Shown in pieces: positions 50,313-61,442 of a stretch of 64,000 nucleotides of DNA (position 1 is its first letter; the number at the start of each line of letters is the position of its first letter). Location: contig ML681963.1 in NCBI GenBank assembly GCA_007922195.1, positions 58,754,584 through 58,818,583 on the forward strand, read 5' to 3'. The stretch comes from Podocnemis expansa. Taxonomy: Eukaryota > Chordata > Testudines > Podocnemididae. Under the pieces are notes generated by a model. It did not search any database. It was not told where the DNA came from and saw only the letters and a program-made list of their open reading frames with translations. Made by a program: the position numbers and the translations under genes.

Positions 50313-50650
50313 TAAGGCTCTGTCTACACTAGAAAATTGTTCCACAATAAGTCTTTCTTTTATAATAAATGCAGGTTAGTTATTGCACAATTGCGCATCC
50401 ACATAGTCATCCTTTTGCTGGTGTAGTGTGTCCACACTAGAACCACTTCCAATGGCAAAAAAGGCTGTGTGGGGGCTGCAGTCACCAAAGTTCCCAGGTC
50501 CCTGGCTGCTCCACAACTGTAGCCGTCAAGGTTCCTGGTCCCGGGCAGCTTCATGGCTTCAACCGCCAGGGATCCCCCAGCAGCTTCAGTCCCCAGGGCA
50601 GCCCCCATGTCAATTTCCCTACTCTAACATTCCATTACTTGTCAATTTCC
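50313..50650. repeat. Possible TIR-type DNA transposon remnant
   Basis: It begins ggctctgtctacactagaaa, a terminus common to reptile MITEs. A related motif (gtgtagtgtgtccacactag) recurs near 50420. No right terminus or target duplication was found. Confidence 0.35.
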
Positions 50651-51244
50651 CTGCTCTGTTAGAGCAGGAAAACAGAGTTAAGGTTAGGGTTAGGTCTCTA
50701 GCCCTTAAAGGGGATACCTATCTGTTATACTTGGACTACCCTAACGAGTCAGAGGAAAATGCACTAGATTTATACTTTGAGCTATGATTGACTTGGATTC
50801 ACTCTGGTTTTACAAGTTTCTTTCATCAAAAGAATAATATCAAGAGCAAGCTTGAAACAAAGAAATGATTTGTTGCAAATAACATTAATTGCATAAGTGC
50901 ACATAACTAATACTCTGTGACTGGGCACCTAAGTAACATGATAACATTGAACCCTTCTGACTGGATAACCGAAACTGGAAAGTGACAAATGGCAAATGAC
51001 AAAAATGCAGGCTGAATTGTAAATACTTTTGTGAAGCTGAGCAAAGAACAGCCTGCTGAAGATTACTGCACAGGCCAATAGGGCCTGCACCTAGGGGCCC
51101 ACCACAACGTGGGGGCCCTCTGCCTTGCTGGAGGTCAGGCTCTGCATTTCTGTCATAGCCCTAGGTTGGCTGGTCAACTACCAAGGGTGGGATGGGCCAT
51201 CCCAGAGGCCAGGGTCTGAGCTTCTACCCCCTCCCCCCTGCCTG

Positions 51245-51385
51245 GCCAATCAAACTAAAAGTTAGTTCAAACTTAAAAAATCTGCATAGTTTGAACTAAC
51301 AGCTAGTTCAAACTTATTAGGTTGAACTAGCATGTCTGCATTGGGCTAGTTTGAACTAAATATGCAAATTAGTTTGAACTAACCT
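51245..51385. repeat. AGTTTGAACT-type palindrome array
   Basis: At least seven copies of tagtttgaacta and ttagttcaaac alternate in both orientations over 140 bp. The theme is the same as at 53098-53310. Confidence 0.75.
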
Positions 51386-51499
51386 TTATTTGCTCTGTGA
51401 CCTGCTTATCCAGGCTGATGAAAGTAATCTGAAAGTTTGGAGGGAAGGATGTAAAGGATTCTCAAATGAAGGGTAGGGGACTGATAGGAGGAGGAATTT

Positions 51500-51535
51500 A
51501 GTATAGCTTTGGGTGGATTTTTTTTTTTTTTTTGA
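51500..51535. repeat. Short poly-T tract
   Basis: A run of about 16 T bases. Confidence 0.8.
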
Positions 51536-51858
51536 GTTAAACCATTAGGCTACAGAGACATGCACCCATATTCCTGATCATTTTGTATACAAGTCACATC
51601 CTTTCCCCTCACCCTTCAACTGTTGTAGTCTCTCTCATTTGCCTTGTATTGTAGATTGGGGTAGGAACTTTGTCTTCCTCTGACAGGAAACACTCAGCAA
51701 ATTTGGGATACAAGTGCAATTAGAGTCGGTCATCAGGGGGAAAACCAACATACAATCAATGCATTTTAGAGTCCATGTCATTTCCTAACCAACTGCTGCT
51801 AAACCGCAGACTTACTCAGTGACAGTGCAAAGTAAGTGTCATGAGCCAAAGCACATTC

Positions 51859-52624
51859 AGCAAAATAAGCAAGCTGTCCTGTGGCACTTTTAAAGACTAA
51901 CACATTTATTTATCACATGAGCTTTCAGAGGTGAAGACTCACTTCATCAGATGCCAGAAAATGGAAGAAACTTACACTGAAAACCCTTACAGTATGGGAC
52001 GGAAAGATAAATCCTGTGATTACATTTCACTGCATCAGGTCAGATTACTTCAGCAAATCAAACAAGTTGTATATATTCAAACAGTGTGGAACAACATATC
52101 AGAAAGTGGAGAGGTTGCGAGAAGTGAGAATCTCTGCAATGGAAAACAAAGAAGAAGTTCTGTGGTACTTTTAAAGACTAAGGTTTGCAGTGAAAAAGCC
52201 AGCTCATGTTCCTATTCAAACCTGAGCGCATGGTATCAAATCTGCACATGAAGTCTAACTCTGAAGTCTCTCTGAAGCTTTGACCTAGAATAAATCTGCC
52301 TGATGATATTACAGTTAAGTCCATTACAAAGTGGCCTGGAAGGCTAAAGTGATTTCCTATTGGTTTTTGAATGATTTTATCTTTCATGTCAAATTTGTGT
52401 CCATTTATTCTTTTGCACACAGTCCAGTTTGTCCCATTCTGTAATACAGCAAGCAGATTCTGCACTTGTTGATCCATTTTTTTATTCCTCCCATGGAAAG
52501 AACCCAGACCAACAGAGGTGATATTCTGCACCAGGCTGGGATGCTCACTCTTTGCTCTTATGTTAAACCTATTGCTGCTGATTGCACTGTTGAAAACTAC
52601 CCAAGATATCCTCTTGATCCACAC
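51859..52624 (-). mobile_element. PLE 3' region (minus) with repeated tail
   Basis: The terminal sequence cctgtggcacttttaaagac (about 51880) appears again in the same orientation at 52151-52181 (ctgtggtacttttaaagact), about 280 bp farther in. Beyond the second copy the minus strand encodes the PLE C-terminus. Direct copies of the terminus are compatible with the pseudo-LTR arrangement of PLEs, or with two separate insertions. The inner boundary is unclear. Confidence 0.7.
52178..52624 (-). pseudogene. PLE GIY-YIG fragment, degenerate
   Basis: The 148-codon frame contains TVCKRINGHKFDMKD, then IGNHFSLPGHFVMDL and ELDFMCRFDTMRSGLN, which align with the GIY-YIG domain of the copy at 40540-40935. 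The YIG itself is replaced (LQNGTNW in place of YIGQTGQ), so the catalytic signature is lost. The N-terminal third, upstream of about residue 55, does not match the other PLE copies and may be unrelated sequence read through by chance. Confidence 0.6.
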
Positions 52625-53097
52625 GTCCCAGGTCTCTGTCTACATACAATCCAGTGTGTGGTCTTTGCCAGCTGGCTCCAATTCCCTGCTGCAGCAGGGG
52701 GTGTGGACTCCCATGTTAGACAGTATAGCCCCACTCGGTAAAACCCAAATGGAACTCCAGACCACAGGACATACTGGTGAATGACCAATTTGCCAGGACA
52801 GCTGCCTCCAGTATTGTAAATCATTTCACAGTAACAATTACATCATGTCAAAATAATCCAAATTTTGATGCTCTGGTTTGAATTTAAATTTGGAATTTAA
52901 TCCTCCATGTGAATTGGTTATTCTGACAATGTCCATTCAGCCACCTCCCAGGTAGCCTATAGCAGGGATATGTGAAGGCTATAGAAATTTATCTGAATTT
53001 ATGAAAGTATCTCCTCCATATTTTTAAACATTTCACATTTAAAACAGGAAAATGATATTAGTGAAGTGTCACTGCTCATTCACCTCTGACAGACCTA

Positions 53098-53310
53098 ATA
53101 AGTTTGAACTAGCACTTAGTTCAAACTAAGCATATTTTTAAAGTTTGAACTAACTTTTAGTTTGAATTAGCTGTGTTTTTTTAGTTCAAACTAAAAAGTT
53201 CGAACTAAAAAAAATGCGGTTAGTTCAAACTAAAAGTTAGGTCAAACTAAAAAACACGCTTAGTTTGAACTAACTTTTGAACTACTTAGTCTGAACTAAG
53301 ATTTTAGGTG
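53098..53310. repeat. AGTTTGAACT-type palindrome array, larger copy
   Basis: More than ten alternating copies of agtttgaact, agttcaaact and agttcgaact fill about 210 bp. The right edge runs into ggtgaagacatagccag, similar to the gaacatagcc terminus of the TTCGAA elements. It may be a non-autonomous DNA transposon of related design. Confidence 0.7.
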
Positions 53311-53830
53311 AAGACATAGCCAGAGGGAAGTCTGGAATTTTAATAATTTGTCCACTTTTCGAGTATAACATTTGCAAAAACCTACAAACCAAATACAAAT
53401 TATGTCACAGGCTACTTTGTCTCTCTAAAATAGCAAAGGCCCAGGGTTCCTCTGGAACCTGCATACAGATCATTTCCCTCCCATGAGGAAAGGGATTCAA
53501 CCACCTACACAACTCTGTTCTACTTCCCTGGACTTAACACAGCCCCCTCCACTAGAAAGCAGTAGATGGGCCTGTGCTTGGCAGGACCTCCCATCTCACT
53601 GATAAGGGATGGTTTTCAGAGATTCACATCCAATCTTGATTTCAAAATTGTCATCGATGAAGAATCCCTCGGTAAAGTGTTTGAATGGTAACTTACTATC
53701 ACCTTTAAAAGTGTACCTTACTTTCAGTCTGAATTTGTCTAGCTTCAGTTTCCAGCTATTGGATCATCTCATGCCTTTTCCTGCTAGATTGAAGAGTCCA
53801 TTGTTAAATATTTGTGGACCATGTAGATAG

Positions 53831-55125
53831 TCACAGACTGGGACTGAGTCACCCCTGGACCTTCTCTTTGTTAACCTTGATGGAGTTTCCTGGGTCTCTC
53901 TCTCCATAAGGTGGGTTTCTAATTCTTTAATCACTCTTACGGCTTTTCTCTGGCCCATCTCCAAGTTATCCCTCTTCTTGAATTGTACACACAAAAACTA
54001 GAGATGGTAGTCCAGCAACAGTCACAGCAGTAAAATAACCACTCTACTCCTACCTGAGATGCCTCTGTTTGTGCTTCCCAGAAATCACATTAACTATTTC
54101 AGCCTCAGCATCACAGTAGAAGCTCACATTAATTATCCACCATTATTCCCAAATCTTTTTCAGAGTCCCTTCTTCCCAGGATTAAGTACCCCATTCTGTA
54201 AGTATGGCCTGGACTCTTTGTTTCTAGATATATACATTTAAACTGAGTGGTATTAAAATCTATATTGTTTTCACTCAGTTTACCAAGCAATCCATATCAT
54301 TCTGAATCCGTGACACGTCCTCTTCATTATTTGCCACTCCCCCAATTATTGTGTTATCTGCAAACTTTATGAATGATGATTTTATGATTTCTTCTAGGTC
54401 ACTGTAAAAATATTAGACATAAGGTCAAAATCTGATCCCTGTGGGACTGTGCCAGAAATACGTCTCCTTAATGACAATTCCCTATTTATTGTTACATTTT
54501 GAGACTCATCAGTTAGTCCAGTGGTTCCAAATTTTTTAGCTCAAGGGCCACAGATATCATTTTTACAGCCCTGGTGGGTCACCAGGACCCCCACTGCAGC
54601 CAGATGGAAGGAGTTTAGCGAGAAGTTTGCCTCCTCCCTGATCTCCCACTCCTTGGCTGCAGCAGGAAAACAGCATGCATCCTGTTGCCCTGTACACTCC
54701 ACCTGAGAGCTAGCCACTGGCTCCCTTCTGCAGCCAAGGGGATGGAAAATCAGTAGTCCTATCATTCTGGTTCCAGCACAGACACCAGTACCTATGGATC
54801 CAGGCAGAGCACTTTGCCTTGTTCCCTGCTACAGCCAGGAGAAGTGGAGTACTGATCTTTCATCCCCTTTGGCTGCAGCAAGGAGCCTGCACTAATCTTT
54901 TAGCCTTGTGGAAATGTGCTCCATCTGGGTCCTTTTGCAGTTAGCAGGAGGGGAGCTATGGGCCTTTTGGCTCCTGGGCCACAGATTGGGAACCACTGAG
55001 TTAGCCAGTTTTAAAGCCATTTAATGTGTGCATTCTTAATTTTATATCATTCTAGTTTGTTTTTCTAATCAAAATGTCATGCAGTACCAATCCAAATGCC
55101 TTTCAGAAGTCTCTAAACCATCTTC
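53831..55125 (-). mobile_element. CR1 LINE (minus), split by a hAT
   Basis: The markers gtcacccctggaccttctct, ccaaatctttttcagagtcc, attatttgccactcccccaa, gtgttatctgcaaactttat and atccctgtgggactgtg follow the order known for CR1-family sequence in reptiles read on the reverse strand. They resume after the hAT with cagttttaaagccatttaat and tcatgcagtaccaatccaaa. No open frame survives. It is old and inactive. Confidence 0.78.
54519..54998. mobile_element. hAT-type transposon inside CR1
   Basis: Termini CAGTGGTTCC and GGGAACCACTG are inverted repeats. Flanks agttagtc (54511-54518) and agttagcc (54999-55006) match at 7 of 8. The CR1 consensus I recall has one agttagcc at this position, so the empty site is known independently. 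The 480-bp interior is non-coding. Confidence 0.93.
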
Positions 55126-56690
55126 CCTTTTCATAGGTGATCAGTTTTATACAGGCAGTTAAAACCAGTTCAGGCAGTTTCCAATTTTCTGAATCAGTGG
55201 TATATGCCATTGTAGACTGCAGAAGCCCTGAATTACCATTGTACATCTTTGCTGAAGATCACATCAGAGCTGCTCTCCTGATTTCTCACTCAGGAGCCAG
55301 ATGTGTCCACATTTGAGTTAATTGCATGTTGTCATACACCTGGCTCCAAATATTTGTGCAGAGCAAGATGAAAACCTCATTCCGCTAAGTACCCGATCAT
55401 GTCAACCTGCTCTCACACTCAAGGCTTCTAATACTTGAACAAGAAAATATGCAAATACAGAAGTCACATGCAGGAATTCATCAGTACGATTACACAAAAT
55501 AAATAGGGCAGCCACCTTATTCAGTGTGAGACTTCGAGGAGAGATATTACATGCCAGTCAGACTGAGGTGCACACACACAGAAAGGGACAGTGACTGAAG
55601 GTTGAAAATGCACCCACTTTGGTTTGTCTTATTGACAGAAGGGAAAAGGATAACAAGAAAGCAGACATTTAGAATTGTTTTAAGCAATCATATGAACTGT
55701 CTATGTCATCTGACAAGGGGGATCCCAGACTCACCCCAGCCAAATGATTATTCCAGTACTTGCATGAGAGACTAAGGAGACAATGTACACATCTGACATC
55801 TGTCTGCAGGGACATAGGGCTGTTTGAAAAATGAAGTTTGTTATATTTGTGAAAAAACATTATTTCTGTCACCTCTGTTTTAAGAGGGTAAGGGAATCAC
55901 CATCCTCTTTGTTCATTTCAGATTCCCCATGATTGCACCATGTCACTTCTGGCTGCTTCATAAAATGGCAAGCATTAGGAGAATAATTTGATGGGCTGTT
56001 GAGCCTTCCAAGCCATGATGATGCTAAACATATCCTCATGCACAAGGCCTGTGTGTGCTACAGCAAGGTCAGCATAAAGTTAGTGGTAAGATCACTGAAC
56101 TCTACAGCTTACGTATGTTTACATTTCTAATATATAGTTTATCTATACACACACAGAGAGACTCCCAAGAGCATGAAAGCATCTTACGTTGACAAGGTTT
56201 TCCAAGGATGGTACAAACAAAAAACAAATCAAAGAGGCGCAGACAGAGCCCAGCTGAACTCAGTATAGCACTTTGTGCTTTCAATATGCAGAATGACAGA
56301 ATAAGAGCCTTATGACTGAAAAACTCTAGAAAATGGAGGTGAAACCTCTATTTTTTATTTTTTTTACATGGCAAAACAAACACTCAAAACAATTTGCAGA
56401 ATATGTGCTTTGTTTCCATGGTTTATTTTCTGACTGTATTTTTGTTTCCAAGTTAATTGTTAAAATTCATTTTCATAATATGATAAGGTTTCTCTTGTAA
56501 GAAAAAAGATGAAACCAATTGTCTGCAGCTTTAGAGACGAGCAGCCGAACAAAATAATGTCTGCCAATTTCATTTTCATTACTAAGTTTTGTCCTTTGGT
56601 GGCTTGTCAGGTTCTGCAGCCTCCCAAACAGTATTCTTAATAAATACCCAAGAGAATCAGGAACCTATATAACACAGCATCACAATATGC
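55126..56690. other. No feature recognised
   Basis: AT-rich DNA with short open frames and T runs near 56350. No repeat family was assigned. Confidence 0.4.
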
Positions 56691-56952
56691 CATGTTACAA
56701 AGGGCAGGGCTGTTGCTGGCGCTGGGCATGCCGGGGCATGCGCCCCAAATCCCAGCACCAGTGCCCTGGATCTCTAGTCCAATTGAGCCAGGGATCTGGG
56801 GCCCAGCTGTCGGCGGCCGCTGCGGCCCCTCCCCAGCCAGGGATCTGGGGCCCGGCCACCAGTGGCCGCAGCGGCCCCATCCCCCACCAAGGATCCAGGG
56901 CCCAGCCGCCCGTGGCTGCAGTGGCCCCATCCCCGGCTGGTGATGTGGGGCC

Positions 56953-57138
56953 TGTGGTGTTTTGGACTACCTAGGGTCATTGGGGTTGTCATAGTGATAA
57001 ATGGGAGAGTCATTTAGGTGCTAGGAAAACCTGTCTGTCTCCTCTCTCTCTCTCAGTTCGCTTTCAATAAAGACTTCTATTACAGCTCTGAATATGCTGT
57101 CCTCCTTATTGGATTATAATTTCCCTTAAAACTCTACA
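56953..57138 (+). repeat. Gypsy 5' LTR
   Basis: It runs TGTGGTGTTTTGG to ACTCTACA. The aataaa at about 57066-57071 (tttcaataaagac) is a good polyadenylation signal. No clear TATA box lies upstream. It differs from the 3' LTR at three positions: cattt versus cgttt, cctct versus cctat, and ctctaca versus ctccaca. Confidence 0.95.
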
Positions 57139-57140
57139 TC

Positions 57141-57158
57141 TGGCAACAGAGGATGGGC
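57141..57158 (+). promoter_or_regulatory. Candidate tRNA primer-binding site
   Basis: Two bases after the 5' LTR the sequence tggcaacagaggatgggc begins with the TGG expected to pair with a tRNA 3' CCA. The tRNA species is not identified. Confidence 0.65.
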
Positions 57159-57239
57159 TATGTGATGGAGTGGCTATCCTCAACAATCCTGGCAACTTTG
57201 GAAAACCAGAATACAATGTAAGAAGCAAAACTTTATTTT

Positions 57240-57412
57240 ACTGCTTGCATGGGGCTTGGGTTGTAGCTGTGAAAGCTGATCTGTTTGCCTAAGGGCTAGC
57301 TGGCTATTCTGAAAGCTGATCTGCCTGTTGTTAAGCACAAGGAAGAGATAAGGCTGGCTGACTATTCTGAAAGCTGATCTGCCTGCTGTTAAGAGAAGAG
57401 ACAAACAATATC
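57240..57412 (+). repeat. Three-copy repeat in the Gypsy leader
   Basis: The core gaaagctgatctg occurs at about 57271, 57311 and 57369, embedded in longer similar units (gctggctattctgaaagctg and gctgactattctgaaagctg). It lies between the primer-binding site and gag, where packaging or translation signals of such elements usually are. No function is implied by sequence alone. Confidence 0.7.
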
Positions 57413-57426
57413 CACAAGAGGGCATC

Positions 57427-58291
57427 ATGGCTTTACTTACTACAACCTTTGAAGCATACGATCATTCGGCAGATTCCTGGCAGACACATATAGCCCAATT
57501 TCAAAATTTTGTAATAGCAAACGACATAACTGATGAGAAGAAGGTACCAGTTTTTCTAACGGTCATTGGAGTTAAGACTTATAATTTGCTATGTGATTTG
57601 CTTTATCCAGAGAAGCCAGAGCAGAAACCTTACAGGGACCTAGTGAAAGTTCTGGGAGCACATTTTTCCCCAAAGCCACTAGTAACTGCCGAGAGGTATA
57701 GGTACTACCAAAGGAACCAAGAGGAAGGTGAATCAGTTGTATAATTTGTAGCAGCTCTGCGGAAGCTGGCAGCACCTGTGACTTCAAGAACATGTTAGAG
57801 GAAATGCTGCGTGACAGGCGGTGTATGGCCTGCACAGTGAATCAACACGAAAATGCCTATTGACTGAAGGTCAACTCACCTTGCAGAAGGCTGTGGAAAT
57901 TGCAGTCTCCATGGAACACGTCACCCAAGACATGCAATAGATCGGGGTCAGTGTCTGTAAAGTATCCCTACAACCTGCCCCCAGGGCACCGAAGAGAGAA
58001 GAATGTTACCGGTGTGGGAAGCAGGACCACCTCGCATCTGAGTGCCAGTTTAAAGAACTACTGTGTCGACAATGTGGTAAGAGAGGGCACATTGAACGTG
58101 CCTGCAAACAAAGGAAGGGTGAGCCAAACGGAAGAGGCAGACCTGAGAAAAATGGGCCGTTGGTTTGGCAGACTAAGAGGGAAATTCTGCATACAGTAGA
58201 GCAGAATACAGGTGATCATAGTGACACCCAATTGGAAGAGGAAGATTCCCTCCATGTTTTGTCTATAACAGCTGGCCCATGTAAATTCTAG
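57427..58291 (+). pseudogene. Gypsy gag, broken
   Basis: The ATG at 57427 opens a 105-codon frame (MALLTTTFEAYDHSADSWQ) typical of the N-terminal capsid part of vertebrate Gypsy Gag. A TAA at 57742 ends it. Homologous sequence continues in other frames: one frame change lies between about 57770 and 57790, and another between about 57815 and 57834. A TAG follows at 57938. Two CCHC zinc knuckles lie in frame around 58004-58045 and 58064-58115 (CYRCGKQDHLASEC and CRQCGKRGHIERAC). These bind nucleic acid in the virus-like particle. A TAG at 58289 closes this part before the protease. At least two frameshifts and three stops make it non-functional. Confidence 0.85.
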
Positions 58292-58825
58292 GTATCACCT
58301 GTGTTGGAAGGCAAACCTATACGCATGGAACTGGACACTGGCGCAGCAGTTTCATTAGTTTCTAACCTTGTGTATGAGAAGGACTTTAGACATCTGCCAC
58401 TTAAGCCGACCGTAGTCGTTTTGAAGACATATACTGGAGAGACTGTTCCCCTGTTGGGTACTATTGATGTGAAAGTAGAACTCAATGGACAGACCACAAA
58501 GCTACCACTGTCTGTGGTAAAGGGGAATTACCCAGTCCTAATGGGAAGATCTTGGATCAGGAAAATCCAACTCGATTGGGCACAAGTGCATCAACTGACT
58601 AAAGAAGAAATGAATCTAGCAGCGGTACTAACGAAACATGCTGCTGTTTTCGGTGAAGATTTAGGCAGTATGAAGGGAATCACTGTGAAATTAAATATAA
58701 AGCCTGATTGCCAACCAAAATGTTTGAAGGCCAGGATGGTGCCATGTGCCATCAGACCCAAGGTGGAAGAAAACTTGGAGCAGTTAGTCAAAGAGGGAGT
58801 CTTGGTACCAGTTACTCACAGCTAG
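58292..58825 (+). pseudogene. Gypsy protease and start of Pol
   Basis: In the same frame as the zinc knuckles, just beyond the 58289 TAG, the aspartic protease starts. MELDTGAAVSLVS holds the catalytic D-T-G (58334-58342). A second conserved block follows near 58535-58580 (PVLMGRSWIRKIQLDW). The sequence after about 58690 (KPDCQPKCLKARMVP) leads into the reverse transcriptase. A TAG at 58823 interrupts the VTHS/WVTPIVP junction, where related elements have a sense codon. The protease itself looks intact, but it lacks an upstream start. Confidence 0.85.
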
Positions 58826-58828
58826 TGG

Positions 58829-60190
58829 GTGACACCCATTGTCCCAACAGTGAAGAAGGATGGCTCCATTCGGATTTGTAGAGATTTCAAGGTCACTGTC
58901 AACCCAGTGTTATCTGCAGAACAATATCCTCTTCCCCTCACTGAGGACATCTTTGCAAGTTTGGCTGAAGGACAAAAATTTAGCAAGATTGATTTGAGTC
59001 AAGCGTACTTACAGATGCATGTTGAAGAAGAATCTCAAGAATTGTTGACAATCGTAACACATAAAGGGTTGTACAGATACTGTCGTTTACCTTTCGGCAT
59101 TACTTCAGCCCCAGCTTTGTTCCAAAGGGCAATGGATCAGATTTTGAGTGGTTTATCAGGAGTACAGTGCTATCTGGATGACATCCTGGTCACGGGCAAA
59201 AATGAGGAGGAACACCTCACGAACTTGGAAGCTACTCTGCAAAGACTGGAAGAGTATGCTCTATGTGTTCACAGAGACAGATATAAGTTTTTCCAGCCCT
59301 CAGTTGAATATTTAGGACATATAATTTATGCTGATGGTCTCCATAAGTCTCCAGCCAAGGTTAAGGCTATTGTGGATGCTCTGCTACCTCAGAAGGTAAG
59401 CCAACTTTGCTCTTTTTTAGGCTTATTAAACTATTATGGCAAGTTTATTCCACAATTAGCGACGCTCCTGAAACCCCTACATGAGCTTCTGGGGCCGAAA
59501 AAGGCCGGGAACTGGACTGAAGCCTGTGATGTTGCATTTAATGAAGCTAAATGCTCACTGGTAAACTCTAAGGTTCTGACACATTTTGACCTATCTTTGC
59601 CCCTACAGTTGGCTTGTGATGCCTCCCCTTATGGAGTTGGGGCTGTATTGTCACATATTATGCCTTCTGGTGAAGAGAGGCTTATTGCTTTTGCTTCACG
59701 CTCCTTGACCAAGGCAGAAACTAACTATGCCCAAATTGAACGTGAAGCACTGGGCATTGTTTTTGGTGTTCGGAAATTTCACCAGTACCTGTGGGGAAAG
59801 AAGTTCATACTTCTCACTGACCATCGACCCCTGACATCAATTTTGGGGCCACACACAGGCATCCCACATTTGGCTGCTAGTCGGATGCAACGATGGGCAT
59901 TGATACTTTCTGGATACACATATGAAATCAAGTACAGGCAATCCTCTTTGCATTGCAATGCTGATGGCCTTTCAAGGCTACCCTTACCGGCACACTGTCA
60001 GGATCTGGGCCAGGAAGGAATCTTTTACTTTGAACAGGTGGAAAACACACCTGTCACGGCTTCTCAAGTGAAGAAAGCAACACGGGTTGACCCAGTACTC
60101 TCCCGAGTTATGGATTTCATGATGCATGGAACATTCTTACCTGACTCTCAGGTCTCTCCTGACCTCCGCCCCTATGTGTCTAGCAGGACA
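58829..60190 (+). pseudogene. Gypsy reverse transcriptase and RNase H
   Basis: The frame continues that of the protease. Reverse-transcriptase motifs in order are VKKDGSIRICRDFK, the catalytic-loop segment KIDLSQAYLQMHV, LPFGITSAPALFQRAMD and the active-site YLDD (59171-59182). RNase H follows with the first catalytic Asp in CDASPYGVGA (gat at 59618), REALGIVFGVRKFHQYL and LLTDHRPL. An open frame of 509 codons covers both domains, the longest in the window. Near 60184-60192 a one-base frame change occurs, and the original frame runs out of homology. The domain content looks intact up to that point. Confidence 0.92.
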
Positions 60191-61442
60191 GTTATCAACC
60201 CAATCTGGGTGTTTGCTGTGGGGTATGCGTGTCATTATCCCACCTTCATTAAGACCACGTTTGTTGGAACAGCTCCATTCAAGTCACTGCGGCATAGTAC
60301 GCATGAAAGAAATTGCACGGAGCTATTTGTGGTGGCCAGGCTTAGACAGGGCCATTGAAAAAATGGCTAGAGCTTGTACCTCATGCCAGAGCGCCCGGAA
60401 CGCACCTTAGTTGGCACCTCTTCACCCATGGGATTGGCCCGAAAGGCCACGGCAACGTATCCATGTTGATTTTACTGGCCCATTTGAAGGATGTATGTTT
60501 TTAATTGCTGTGGGTGCCCATTCAAAATGGCCAGAAGTCTCGGTAATGCAGTCCACTACTACGGAAGCCACTATTCAGACCCTGCATGGCTTTTTTAGTC
60601 ATTATGGTCTTCCAGAACAGCTGGTGAGTGACAATGGCCCACAATTTGTTTCTCAGGATCTTGAAACTTTTATGAAGGCCAATGGAATACATCACATCAG
60701 GTCAGCACCGTATCATCCTTCCACCAGTGGACTTGCTGAAAGGTTTGTACAGACTATGAAGCAAGCTCTAAAATCTGTGAAGGGACGTTCACCTCTTCAT
60801 AAGCATCTGGACAACTTCTTGTTGTCCTACAGAAACACTCCACAGACTACAACTAAGGCATCTCCAGCTTTTCTTATGATGGGACAACAGTTGCGCTCTT
60901 GCTTTGATTTGTTGAAACCACAAGACACACAGCAAGTGGTTCAACACCAACAGCAGGACCAGGTCAGCAGACAGTCACCAAGAACAAAGGGCTGCACCTT
61001 CAGTATTGGACAGCCAGTTCTTGCACGAAACTATGCTTCAGGAGCTAAATGGGTCCCAGCAATGGTCATTGCCCAGACAGGACCCGTTTCCTACTCTGTC
61101 CAGACAGCGAGTGGCCTAGTTTGGCGACAGCATGTAGATCAGCTGCTTCTCCATCATATCCACCCAGAAGAGGCATCTCCAACAGACATATCTGACTTCA
61201 CCCTTACTGATGATACAACATCTGAACACGAAACTACTATTTCTCTCTCTCCTGCTCTAGCCACCCCTTCAACGCCTTCAGCCTTCCTGGACCAACTGGA
61301 CACAACATCCTTTCCAGTTCCAGCTACTTCCCCAGTACCTGTGATCCCACCACCACCAATACCACCTTGTGGGGTGGGCACACCAGAAGTTCGCCATAAT
61401 CCACCTCGCGACAGAAGGCCTCCTACTTGGCTGGATCTTTAG
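60190..61442 (+). pseudogene. Gypsy integrase, one stop
   Basis: After the frame change the zinc-binding HHCC module appears (LHSSHCGIVRMKE with a CTSC pair about 30 residues on). A TAG at 60408 breaks it just before the core. The catalytic triad is visible: D (HVDFTGP, 60468), D (VSDNGPQF, 60630) and E (GLAERF, 60738), with D-x53-D and D-x35-E spacing. The C-terminal GPVSYSVQ block is the GPY/F-type module of Gypsy integrases. A proline/threonine-rich tail ends at 61440-61442 in TWLDL. From 60411 on, 343 codons are open. Confidence 0.92.

Noticed and set aside
51050..51240. GC-rich segment with ggggcccacc-type words as another hAT
   Set aside because: No paired termini or 8-bp flanking duplication could be found.
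58289..58291. Programmed stop-codon readthrough between Gag and Pol
   Set aside because: The TAG is one of several stops, including inside conserved domains, so decay is simpler. It is kept only as an alternative in the findings.
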